Shown: in pieces, positions 1 to 7,248 of the stretch | Layout of the letters: each line of letters opens with the position of its first letter | How positions within the stretch are numbered: the stretch's first letter is position 1 | From: DATLAN01 sp035527455 | Lineage (GTDB): Bacteria; Planctomycetota; Planctomycetia; Pirellulales; Thermoguttaceae | Assembly: GCA_035527455.1 (NCBI GenBank) | Contig: DATLAN010000346.1 | Span: 1 to 18,983, forward strand | Reading direction: 5' to 3' | Length of the DNA stretch: 18,983 bases | Made by a program: the position numbers and the translations under genes | Notes under the pieces: model-generated | What the model was told of the DNA's origin: nothing | The model's input: the letters and a program-made list of their open reading frames with translations, nothing else | The model's database searches: none

Positions 1-1102
1 TCCGCACCGTGCCCGGGACGATCGGCTCGTGGCGCTCGGCGCTGGCGATGGCGGCGAAACAGAGGGCGAGACTTTTTAGATTGTTGCGGGCACTGTGCGA
101 GGGCTCGCGGTCTTCCTCGATCGCCGAAAGCAGCTCGCCCATCGTGCCGTGGAAGGCGTCGGGGAACCAGCAGCCTTGAAGCTTGGGCTCTGCGCGGCCG
201 CCGGGCGTGAACAGGGTGACCGTCTGATGTTTCAGGTCCGTGCCCGTGCTGCGGATCGTGCCGCGGCTGCCGGTCACGTACGTGCGGTCCTCCGTGCCCA
301 ACGGCGTGTGGGCGTCGAAGACCAGCGACGCCTGGGCACCCTCGTACTCGATCAACGCCTGGGCCAACAGCGGCGGGTCGACTTCCTGGCTCGAAGTCCG
401 GGCGATCGACGCGTAAACCCGTTGCGGGTCCCGACCGCTTAGGTAACACGTCACGATATCGAACCAGTGGATCGCGAAATCGTAGAGGATCAGGTGGCGG
501 ATCTTCTCGAACTCGGTGCCCTTGACCCAACTGTGGTCCCAGTGGACCGAGCAGTGTACGGCCGTCACGTCGCCGAGCAGCCCGGCGAGGATCGCCTGGT
601 GAATGTAGCTGAAGTGCGGTGCCCAACGGCCGTTCTGGTTCACGGCCAGTCGGACGCCCTGCCGATCGGCCAGTTCGACCATCCGCTGGCCGAAATCCAG
701 ATCGAGCACGAACGGCTTTTGGCTGAGCACGTGTTTTCCCGCCAAGAGCGAGGCTTCGATCATGGCCGCCCGGGGTTGCGGATGGGCGGCCAGGTCGACC
801 ACTTCGATATCGTCGCGGTCGAGCACGTCGCGGTAATCGCGATAGACGTCCGCTTCGGGGTAGAACTCGGCCCGTCGCTTCCGGGCCCGATCGAGCACGG
901 GATCGCAGAGCGCGGCCACCCGATATCCGGCCGCGCGGTAGGCCTTCAGGTGATCCTTGGTGATTCCTCCGCAGGCGATCAGCCCGATCTGCGGCCGGTC
1001 ATGCTGCGGATCGCGCGGGAGGTAGGGCAGCTCGGGGGCCGCGATTTCGGTTTCGGCGGGCACGGCGGCCGGGGTGTCGCTTCGAGCTTTCTTCTGTGCC
1101 AT
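1..1102 (-). CDS. Gfo/Idh/MocA family oxidoreductase, 3' end cut by window
   Basis: About 367 codons are visible, running off the left edge. After a roughly 37-residue N-terminal extension comes a Rossmann-type nucleotide-binding start (IGLIACGGIT, residues 39-48), followed by AALCD, whose Asp would contact the NAD(P) ribose. HVLSQKPF places the family lysine at about residue 129; the usual EKP is QKP here. Further on, LILYDFAIHWFDI fits the region carrying the active-site His. Family knowledge: these are NAD(P)-dependent sugar or inositol dehydrogenases and related enzymes, greatly expanded in planctomycetes. The substrate cannot be read from the sequence. No export signal is seen, so it is probably cytoplasmic. 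The ATG at 1102 is preceded by GAGG at a usable distance. The start lies only 18 bases behind the tmRNA terminator, so it may depend on read-through or on a promoter inside ssrA. Confidence 0.88.
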   Translation of the reverse strand, partial: MAQKKARSDTPAAVPAETEIAAPELPYLPRDPQHDRPQIGLIACGGITKDHLKAYRAAGYRVAALCDPVLDRARKRRAEFYPEADVYRDYRDVLDRDDIEVVDLAAHPQPRAAMIEASLLAGKHVLSQKPFVLDLDFGQRMVELADRQGVRLAVNQNGRWAPHFSYIHQAILAGLLGDVTAVHCSVHWDHSWVKGTEFEKIRHLILYDFAIHWFDIVTCYLSGRDPQRVYASIARTSSQEVDPPLLAQALIEYEGAQASLVFDAHTPLGTEDRTYVTGSRGTIRSTGTDLKHQTVTLFTPGGRAEPKLQGCWFPDAFHGTMGELLSAIEEDREPSHSARNNLKSLALCFAAIASAERHEPIVPGTVR

Positions 1103-1119
1103 GACGGGTCCTCGACAAT

Positions 1120-1157
1120 AAGAAGAAGCCACTTACGTCATGCGGCGCAAGTGGCTT
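1120..1157 (-). terminator. Rho-independent terminator of ssrA
   Basis: Read on the minus strand, a 9-bp perfect stem AAGCCACTT / AAGTGGCTT (1149-1157 and 1126-1134) with a 14-base loop is followed by a pyrimidine-rich CTTCTTATTG tract. It begins 4 bases after the mature 3' end of the tmRNA and is the obvious terminator for it. The T tract is interrupted by C, so some read-through into the oxidoreductase gene is plausible. Confidence 0.75.
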
Positions 1158-1161
1158 GAAG

Positions 1162-1519
1162 TGGAGGCGGCGGGAATCGAACCCGCGTCCCGCGACATTT
1201 CCGTGAGAGCTTCTACGTGCGTAGTCGGATGATTTGAAGCTTCACTCGTCTGACCCCCAACCGACGGGGTGACCGACTCGCTAGTTGGGAACTTTTTTAG
1301 CCCCGAACGTGCCCAACGTGGCCCGGGACGATCCGAAATTGGTGACCAGCAGTCGGGCCTCTTCGGCAAAAGCCCTCAGCCGGGGTCGCCGTTCTAGGCG
1401 GCCATTGCAAAGCTAGGCTTGGCAATTGAAATGTGTGGTCGGCTTTTAACGTGGCCTGCTGACCAACCACGGCACGCCACTGACACTTCAACCTGCCCGG
1501 TCGAATCCTATTCGCCCCC
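1162..1519 (-). ncRNA. ssrA: Transfer-messenger RNA (tmRNA)
   Basis: This is a one-piece tmRNA of about 358 nt, which rescues stalled ribosomes by tagging the unfinished protein. The 5' end GGGGGCG pairs with the 3' CGCCTCC to give the 7-bp acceptor stem, one pair being G-U. The 5' part has the characteristic ATAGGATTCGAC segment of the tRNA-like domain. The 3' part has the T arm GCGGGTTCGATTCCCGC. The segment before the tag, CGTTAAAAGCC, resembles the corresponding E. coli region. The CCA tail is not fully encoded: after the discriminator A the DNA reads CTT. A tag reading frame lies at 1394-1423 and a terminator follows at once. An apparent 64-codon ORF across this region is a shadow of the RNA. 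Confidence 0.95.
1394..1423 (-). other. tmRNA tag reading frame (AKPSFAMAA, stop TAG)
   Basis: The resume codon GCC is followed by AAG CCT AGC TTT GCA ATG GCC GCC and stop TAG, giving the tag AKPSFAMAA. The frame was chosen because it is the one ending in a small hydrophobic AA motif with a stop, and because the spacing from the upstream CGTTAAAAGCC block matches that in E. coli tmRNA. Most known tags end in LAA. Here the third-last residue is Met, and the tag carries Lys-Pro where acidic residues are common. Confidence 0.8.
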
Positions 1520-1583
1520 TTTCTTGTGTGAGTGGTTCACCACACGCGAGCGGCTGGATAACGCAGCCTTTGGCCGCAAACGA

Positions 1584-1610
1584 AACGGCGGGCAAGCCCG
1601 CCCGCTAAAC
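1584..1610. repeat. Single REP-like unit, family A
   Basis: This 27-bp unit is identical to the right arm of the long hairpin at 4250-4330, minus its first three bases. Its inner hairpin is GCGGGC-aa-GCCCGC. It stands alone between the 5' side of ssrA and the end of the HzsA-related gene. It may act as a bidirectional terminator or a transcript stabiliser. No partner arm is seen nearby. Confidence 0.75.
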
Positions 1611-1674
1611 GGCCTTTTCACAAAACGTTTTTTCACGACAATTCATTATACCCCGAACCAGGGCACAGGGGAAC

Positions 1675-4038
1675 CTACCTGGTCGGCTGGTGCCAAAGCG
1701 ATTTCCAGTACTCCCGGTCGGTTGCATACACGTCAATCGGGTCGGTTGCCGGATCGAACGCCTCGGGCAGGATGCCGAAGCGTATCATCTCGCGGACGTA
1801 ATCCCGGCGCGGGCGGAAGTCGGGCATGTCGAATCGCCCGGCCGCCTCGAGTTGCCTTTTCGCGCCCTCGATCGCGTCGAGCATGTCCTGGAAGTCCGGA
1901 TCGCTCATACTCTTGAAGACCTCGGCCGATTGACCGTTTCCCGGCGAGTTCGTACACAGCCCGAATCCGCCCGCGTCCTTCGACAACGGTGCCAGCAGGA
2001 CCAGCGACTTCTCCGGGCAGGTGAGATTGCACCGTAATTCTTCGTGGCCCGGCGGTCCTTTGGCATGACATCCCCCGCAGCGTCGCTGGAGCACATCGTT
2101 GGGCAAGCGGACGCCGACCATCCCGCTGCCCAACGCCGCATAGGTTCCCGCATAAGGCGCCCCGGATTCGATCCACAAGCGGACCATCTTGTGCTGCGGA
2201 TCCGGCAGTTCGACGTCGTAGTGGCTGCCGTCGAGGTACTGCATCAATCGAGTGGCCGAGGTGCCGATGGTTCGCGGCGGGCGATTGCCGTCGGCGTCAA
2301 GGCCGTGGCTGACCAGCCCGCGCGTCATGAGGGTGGCGTAGGCGTGCGAATAGATCGGTCCGCGGTCTCCGGTCAGCACAACGCCGCCGTCGCGCCGCGC
2401 ATAGCCGTGGCATTCCACGCAGTGCGCGTCCAGGATCGGCTGCACGTCGCGCGGGAAGTCGAGCACGTCGGGCACGTCTTCGACGGGCTCGATCTTGCTC
2501 GGCCGGCGCTGCAATGCCAAGAGCGTGGGGCTGACGCGCGAACGCGACGTGTCGGTCCGGTTCTCGTGGCAGCCGACGCAACTGGTCGTCTCGCCGGGCA
2601 TCACGTTGACGAAACTCTGCATCCGCTTGACCGACATGTCGTTCTCGTCCAACGCGATGAAGAACAGGCTCCGCAGGGCGGGTACCTCGAGATACGCCGA
2701 TCCGTCCGGCTCGACCGGGACCGTGCCGAGGATTCGCGGCAGCGTGAACGTGCCGCCCAAGCTGGTCGGCTCCATCGTGCCGGAGTGATTGATCGGTTTC
2801 GGCAGGGTCTCCATGACCAGGAGCTTCTTGATTTCCGCCGGTTGCACCCCGGCCATGTTGCGCCCGTGCGTGACGTCGGCCAGGATCAGCCGGCCGGTGC
2901 TCTGGGCCGGGTCGATCCGGGAGGGAATCACGCGCTGGCGGCTTCGCGGCCGCAGCGGGCGCGGCTCGTGGCACCAGAAGCCCCGGTTCCGGTCCTCCGC
3001 CGGCAGCGTGTAGATCACCTCGGTGTTGCCCGCCCCGTCCAAGAGCAATAACTCGGCATTTTCCGCCACCAGGAAACAATCCTCGGAGAACGGGTAAGGG
3101 TCGCGGTAGTTCGAGCCGGTGCCGATGGGTCGGGCATGACCGCGGGCGTCCGGTCCGGCCTTGGGATCGACGACGGTCACCGCCCCGGCGTGTTCCTTGC
3201 GGCCGTGGCCGGGCGAGAAGATCGACACGACGCTCTGGCCGCCGGGGATCGGCTTGGCGTCGAGCATCACGGTGCCGGGGTGCATGTTGCCGTAGTAGAC
3301 CATCGAGGCGGTCCCGTCCGGATTGCTCGTCCAGAGATGGTGGTAGCGGACCCGGCTGCGGTCGACGTATTCCCATCGCATGTAGAGCACTCTTCCGTCG
3401 GGCAGCATCCAGGGCGTGTTGTCCTGCTCCACGTTGCTCGAGACGGCCCGGACGTTCTGCCCGTCGGCGTCGCAGCGATACAGGATGGCCACGTGGGTGT
3501 GCCAGCACTGCACCCAGCGTTTGCAGCGGGAGGAACAGAACATGATTTCGCCGTCGGGCAGATAGATCGGCTCGAGATCGTCGTACGGCCCGTCGGTCAG
3601 TTGGCGCAGGCCGGAGCCGTCGGCGTTGATTTCATGGAGATGATAGTACTTCGATCCGGCCCGGCGATACGAGAAGAGGATTTTGTTTCCGTCATAATGC
3701 ACTTGCGGATCGCGGACACCGCCGCCGGGATCGTCGAGCACGGTTCGGACCTCTCCGGTTCGCAGATCCAGCCGGCAGAGCCGCCCGCCGTCGGGGCCGT
3801 ACATCATGCGATTTTCGTCCGAGGCCCAATAGCCGAAATTGGCGTACCAGTGTCCGTCCCCGCCGGTCGCACGCACGGCGAAGACGATCTCCTCGACGCC
3901 GGCCATGGGACCGGCCAGCGCGTCGGCGAGTTGGCGTGAGACGGCTGTTGCCCGCGACGGGAGAGCGGACGTGATAAGAATCGCCAATGTTGCGACGATT
4001 GCCGGCTTCCACGTTGCCGACGTGGTGGTCCGCTGCAT
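1675..4038 (-). CDS. HzsA-related secreted multihaem protein (propeller + cytochrome c)
   Basis: 787 aa. The start at 4038 was chosen because AAGGAGG lies just upstream and a signal peptide follows (about residues 1-30, ending SRATA); an upstream in-frame ATG at 4173 has neither. The N-terminal half has TolB-like propeller repeats (for example GLRQLTDGPYDDLEPIYLPD and DNTPWMLPDGRVLYMRWE) and a Cys/His-rich block CSSRC..W..CWHTH (about 168-182). The middle part, with VEPDGSAYLEVPALRSLFF and NVMPGETTSCVGCHENR, matches my recollection of the middle domain of hydrazine synthase alpha subunits and of the 'HzsA-related' proteins common in planctomycetes. Haem c motifs are CVGCH (487-491), CVECH (540-544) and CGGCH (654-658), so it is probably a periplasmic redox protein. 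No hydrazine synthase beta/gamma genes are in view, so anammox activity should not be assumed. Confidence 0.85.
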   Translation of the reverse strand: MQRTTTSATWKPAIVATLAILITSALPSRATAVSRQLADALAGPMAGVEEIVFAVRATGGDGHWYANFGYWASDENRMMYGPDGGRLCRLDLRTGEVRTVLDDPGGGVRDPQVHYDGNKILFSYRRAGSKYYHLHEINADGSGLRQLTDGPYDDLEPIYLPDGEIMFCSSRCKRWVQCWHTHVAILYRCDADGQNVRAVSSNVEQDNTPWMLPDGRVLYMRWEYVDRSRVRYHHLWTSNPDGTASMVYYGNMHPGTVMLDAKPIPGGQSVVSIFSPGHGRKEHAGAVTVVDPKAGPDARGHARPIGTGSNYRDPYPFSEDCFLVAENAELLLLDGAGNTEVIYTLPAEDRNRGFWCHEPRPLRPRSRQRVIPSRIDPAQSTGRLILADVTHGRNMAGVQPAEIKKLLVMETLPKPINHSGTMEPTSLGGTFTLPRILGTVPVEPDGSAYLEVPALRSLFFIALDENDMSVKRMQSFVNVMPGETTSCVGCHENRTDTSRSRVSPTLLALQRRPSKIEPVEDVPDVLDFPRDVQPILDAHCVECHGYARRDGGVVLTGDRGPIYSHAYATLMTRGLVSHGLDADGNRPPRTIGTSATRLMQYLDGSHYDVELPDPQHKMVRLWIESGAPYAGTYAALGSGMVGVRLPNDVLQRRCGGCHAKGPPGHEELRCNLTCPEKSLVLLAPLSKDAGGFGLCTNSPGNGQSAEVFKSMSDPDFQDMLDAIEGAKRQLEAAGRFDMPDFRPRRDYVREMIRFGILPEAFDPATDPIDVYATDREYWKSLWHQPTR

Positions 4039-4249
4039 GCGCGCCTCCTTCGTTGGGTTGGTGCCCGGATCTCGCCGGCGAGCTTCCAGGCGTTGTATTC
4101 CCCTCTGCAACACGCCGTCCATTCTATGCTCGGCTGCGGCGCCGTGCCAGCGGGACACTATCGGCTCTGCCACGCGATGGGCGAGCGCGAATTTCTATAA
4201 GTGCTGTGATTGCATGATCTTGCGGCAAACGGGATCTGGTTGGTCAGAC
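4039..4249. other. Divergent intergenic region left of hairpin A
   Basis: Together with the hairpin at 4250-4330 this separates two divergent transcription units. It carries the AAGGAGG ribosome-binding site of the HzsA-related gene close to base 4045. I see no convincing -35/-10 pair on either strand. TATAAG-like bases near 4196 lack a partner box at the right distance. Confidence 0.5.
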
Positions 4250-4330
4250 GTTTAGCGGGCGGGCTTGCCCGCCGTTCGACAACCGGAAGTTGTCAGCGCG
4301 TCGAACGGCGGGCAAGCCCGCCCGCTAAAC
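4250..4330. repeat. Long hairpin repeat, family A (paired REP-like units)
   Basis: Two 30-bp arms (4250-4279 and 4301-4330) are perfect inverted copies around a 21-base loop. Each arm begins GTTTAGCGGGCGGGC and contains its own inner hairpin GCGGGC-tt-GCCCGC. The loop has a small CAAC/GTTG stem. It lies 28 bases before the start of the ABC operon. Nearly all of one arm recurs at 1584-1610. Confidence 0.9.
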
Positions 4331-4358
4331 GCCGGCCATTGCAAAAGGTCGGGGGTCC

Positions 4359-5345
4359 ATGTACCCTGACAAAATCGACTTCTCGAACAACCAGCGGCAC
4401 CGGAACGCTCGCGTGGATACGCTGCTTCGCCTGGACGGGATCACCAAGGACTACGGCCGGCTCCGCGCGCTGGATCAGGTGTCGTTGACGATCGGGCCGG
4501 GCGTGACCGGATTGCTGGGACCCAACGGGGCGGGAAAAACCACGCTGATCAAGGTCCTGTTGGGCCTGGTCCGGATCACGCAAGGCTCCGGCGAGGTGCT
4601 CGGCTACCGGCTGGAGCGGGAGGCCCGGTCGATCCGCGGCCGTGTGGGGTACATGCCCGAGGACGATTGCTACATCGGCGGGCTGATCGGCGTGGAGATG
4701 GTCCGCTTTGCGGCCCGGCTGTCCGGTTTGCCGTCGCTCGAGGCTTTGCGGCGTGCCCACGAGATCCTCGATTTCTGCGGGATCGAGCAGGAGCGGTATC
4801 GCGAGGTGGATACCTATTCGACCGGCATGCGGCAGAAGTTGAAGTTCGCCCAGGCGATCGTCCACGACCCGCCGTTCCTGATCCTCGACGAGCCGACCTC
4901 GGGCCTGGATCCCGAAGAGCGGCAGGCGATGCTGGGGCGGATTCGCGTGTTGGCGGAGAAGTCGGGCAAGAGCGTGCTCCTCTCGACCCACATTCTGCCC
5001 GACGTGCAGTCGGTCTGCGACACGGTCGTGATCCTGGCCCAAGGCCGCGTTGAAGTGGTCGATAGCCTGGAGGTTCTCAGCCGGCCCGCTTCGCCGAGGT
5101 TTCACGTCCGCGTGTTGGGCAAGGCTGACGTGTTGGTTCAGCGGATCGAGCGGGAGGGGATTCGGGTGCAGCAGGGGCAAGACGGCGGGTTGACGTTGGA
5201 GGGGGCCGATGCTTCGTCGGCCGGGCGCGTCTGGGACTGGGCCCGCGAGGCCGAGGTGGCGATCCGGGAATTCACGCCGGCGCGGAACTCGCTGGAACAG
5301 ATCTTCCTCGACGCCGTGAAGGGGGAAACCCGTGCCGATCCATGA
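4359..5345 (+). CDS. ABC-2 type exporter ATP-binding protein (first)
   Basis: 328 aa. Walker A GPNGAGKTT (54-62), signature YSTGMRQK (153-160), Walker B with D-loop FLILDEPTSGLDPEE (173-187) and the H-loop His at 211 (LLSTHIL) are all intact, so it should hydrolyse ATP. At the Q-loop position it reads YMPEDD. The C-terminal region (about 240-328) is the usual extension of ABC-2 exporter ATPases and ends with REFTPARNSLEQIFLDAVKG. It begins the operon and overlaps the next gene by 14 bases, implying translational coupling. The ATG at 4359 has only a weak purine-rich upstream region. A GTG at 4413 would trim 18 unconserved residues and is a real alternative. The transported substrate is unknown. 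Confidence 0.92.
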   Translation: MYPDKIDFSNNQRHRNARVDTLLRLDGITKDYGRLRALDQVSLTIGPGVTGLLGPNGAGKTTLIKVLLGLVRITQGSGEVLGYRLEREARSIRGRVGYMPEDDCYIGGLIGVEMVRFAARLSGLPSLEALRRAHEILDFCGIEQERYREVDTYSTGMRQKLKFAQAIVHDPPFLILDEPTSGLDPEERQAMLGRIRVLAEKSGKSVLLSTHILPDVQSVCDTVVILAQGRVEVVDSLEVLSRPASPRFHVRVLGKADVLVQRIEREGIRVQQGQDGGLTLEGADASSAGRVWDWAREAEVAIREFTPARNSLEQIFLDAVKGETRADP

Positions 5346-6288
5346 CCTCGGTTATCAGACGTGGGAAGGCCGCCTGGTCCCCGAGGCGGGGCGCTGGTGG
5401 GTGATTACCCAGACGGGCATGCGGTTGGCGTGGCGCACCCGATGGGTGCGCCGGCTGATGCTGGTGGCCTGGATGCCGGCGATCTACCTGGGGGCGGGGT
5501 TCTTCGCGTTCGAGCAGATGGTGGCGCATCCGGAAATCGGCCGCGGGATTGTCGGTCCCCTCTACGCATGGTCGTGGCAGACCGGCGAGTCCGCCCGGGA
5601 AATGTTCCTGGGCAATCCGTCGCTGGCCCGGCACGACGTCTGGGCGCGGCTGCTGCTGATGTTTTTCCGCTATCCGCAAGGCACGCTGATCGTGTTGCTG
5701 GTGGGCTTGATCGCGCCGCCGCTGATTGCCCAGGACGTGCGATCGCGAGCTTTCACTCTGTATTTTTCCCGTCCGCTGACTCGGATCGAATACATCTTCG
5801 GCAAACTGGCGACGCTTTGGGCCTACGTGCTGTTGATCACGACGATTCCCGCCTTGCTGTCGTACCTGTTGGGCGTGTTGCTGTCGCCGGAGTTGAACGT
5901 GGTGGCCCATACTTGGGACCTGCCTCTGAAGATCGTGGCCGCGTCGGCGGTGCTGGTGATTCCGACCACGACCTTGGCGCTGGCCATCTCCTCGCTGACG
6001 ACCGAAACTCGCTACGCCAGCTTCGCCTGGTTTGCCGTTTGGGCAGTCGGTTGGGTGACTTACATCGTGCTTTCGTTGACCGCGCTGGACTCCGGACGCA
6101 CGTTGGATAGAAAATGGACCCTGGTTTCGCTGTATCATACGTTGGGAATCGTCCAGGAGTGGGTATTCGGCCTTGGCCCCAGTCCCGACTTCGACCAGAT
6201 CCTTCCCTGGGCGGCCTTGCTGGCGGCCATCACGGTCGTCTCGCTGGTCGTGCTGTTTCGTCGGGTGTCGGCTCCCATGCGAATGTGA
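5332..6288 (+). CDS. ABC-2 type transporter permease (first)
   Basis: 318 aa integral membrane protein. About six hydrophobic segments can be seen, near residues 45-65, 108-135, 160-187, 203-226, 232-257 and 286-308. The segment ending IAPPLIAQDVRSRAF and the following LYFSRPLTRIEYIFGK are typical of the cytoplasmic loop of ABC-2 permeases that couples to the ATPase. The GTG start at 5332 follows AAGGGGG by a good spacing and overlaps the end of the upstream ATPase gene. It most likely pairs with that ATPase, or the four gene products form one heteromeric exporter. Confidence 0.87.
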   Translation: MPIHDLGYQTWEGRLVPEAGRWWVITQTGMRLAWRTRWVRRLMLVAWMPAIYLGAGFFAFEQMVAHPEIGRGIVGPLYAWSWQTGESAREMFLGNPSLARHDVWARLLLMFFRYPQGTLIVLLVGLIAPPLIAQDVRSRAFTLYFSRPLTRIEYIFGKLATLWAYVLLITTIPALLSYLLGVLLSPELNVVAHTWDLPLKIVAASAVLVIPTTTLALAISSLTTETRYASFAWFAVWAVGWVTYIVLSLTALDSGRTLDRKWTLVSLYHTLGIVQEWVFGLGPSPDFDQILPWAALLAAITVVSLVVLFRRVSAPMRM

Positions 6289-6315
6289 CGTGCCGGAGAC
6301 CTTGCGGGTGACGCG

Positions 6316-7248
6316 ATGATTCATCTGGAAAACGTAACCAAACTCTACGGCTCGGTGATGGGCGTCAACGACGTCACCATGTCGCTGGCGGCGAATGCCT
6401 ACGGCCTGATCGGACCGAACGGCTCGGGAAAGAGTACGCTCTTGAACCTGATCACCGGACAGCTTCGGCCCACCTTGGGCTCGCTGAGCGTGCTCGGCTG
6501 CGATCCTTGGAACAACCGCGAGATGTTCCGGCGGATCGGCGTCTGCCCCGAGCGGGACCTGCTCTACCACGACGTGACCGGTTTCGATTGGGTCCGCTAC
6601 CTGCTGGAACTCAACGGATACGGCCGCGCGGAAGCCGCCAAGCGCGCCGGGCAGGCGCTGGATCAACTCGGGTTGAGCGAGGCCATGCGCCGCCGAATGG
6701 GCGGCTACTCGCGCGGGATGCGGCAGCGAACGAAATTGGCCCAGGCTTTGGCCCATGAACCGGAGCTGCTGATCCTCGACGAGCCGTTCAACGGCCTCGA
6801 TCCCCTCGGACGCCACGCCATGACCGAAGTGCTCCGGCAGTGGGTGCGCGACGGCAAGGGCCTGCTGCTGGCCAGCCACATCCTGCACGAAGTCGAAGCG
6901 GTCACCGATTCATTCCTGATGATCTGCAGCGGACGGCTGCTGGCCTCCGGATCGGCCGAGGAAGTCCACGCCCTGCTGGCCGACGTGCCCGCCGAAATCC
7001 ACATCCGTTGTCAGGGTGCCGCCCGGTTGGCCCGGCAGGCTGTGGAAGAAGAACTCGTCCAGGCGGTCCGTTTCACCGACGGCGACGAGGGCCTGGTGCT
7101 CTCCACGCGGAGCCCCGCCGCGGTCTACGCCCGGCTTCCGCAGTGGACCGACGACACCAACGTCCGAATCCACGAGTTGCGTTCCTCCGGCGAGTCGCTG
7201 GAAACGTTGTTCGGCTCGCTTTTGAGGATTCACCGGGGAGGGTCGTGA
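6316..7248 (+). CDS. ABC-2 type exporter ATP-binding protein (second)
   Basis: 310 aa. Walker A GPNGSGKST (33-41), signature YSRGMRQ (131-137), Walker B LLILDEPFNGLDP (151-163) and switch His188 (LASHIL) are present, so this copy is also catalytically complete. Like the first ATPase it has a C-terminal extension ending in a related motif (RIHELRSSGESLETLFGSLL), so the two are distant paralogues. The ATG at 6316 has GGGTGA close upstream. Its stop TGA shares bases with the next start (TGATG at 7246-7250), a classic coupled junction. Confidence 0.92.
   Translation: MIHLENVTKLYGSVMGVNDVTMSLAANAYGLIGPNGSGKSTLLNLITGQLRPTLGSLSVLGCDPWNNREMFRRIGVCPERDLLYHDVTGFDWVRYLLELNGYGRAEAAKRAGQALDQLGLSEAMRRRMGGYSRGMRQRTKLAQALAHEPELLILDEPFNGLDPLGRHAMTEVLRQWVRDGKGLLLASHILHEVEAVTDSFLMICSGRLLASGSAEEVHALLADVPAEIHIRCQGAARLARQAVEEELVQAVRFTDGDEGLVLSTRSPAAVYARLPQWTDDTNVRIHELRSSGESLETLFGSLLRIHRGGS

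Noticed and set aside
1297..1491. 64-codon minus-strand ORF within ssrA
   Set aside because: It reads the tmRNA in a different frame from the tag and runs through RNA-structural parts; the RNA gene explains the sequence.
1531..1545. GTGGTTCACCAC palindrome upstream of ssrA as an operator
   Set aside because: A single short palindrome 15-25 bases before the RNA start without support from repeats elsewhere; too little to call a regulator site.
2044..3051. 335-codon plus-strand ORF inside the HzsA-related gene
   Set aside because: It is rich in Arg, His, Val and Ala without domain motifs, typical of antisense frames of high-GC genes. The opposite frame has clear haem motifs and a signal peptide.
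4170..4250. Promoter with TATAAG near 4196 for the ABC operon or TATAGA on the other strand
   Set aside because: No -35 box at 16-18 bases could be found on either strand, so the hexamers are probably chance.
5272..6888. 538-codon minus-strand ORF across the exporter operon
   Set aside because: The composition is dominated by Gln, His and Arg, there are no recognisable motifs, and the plus-strand genes beneath are unmistakable ABC components.
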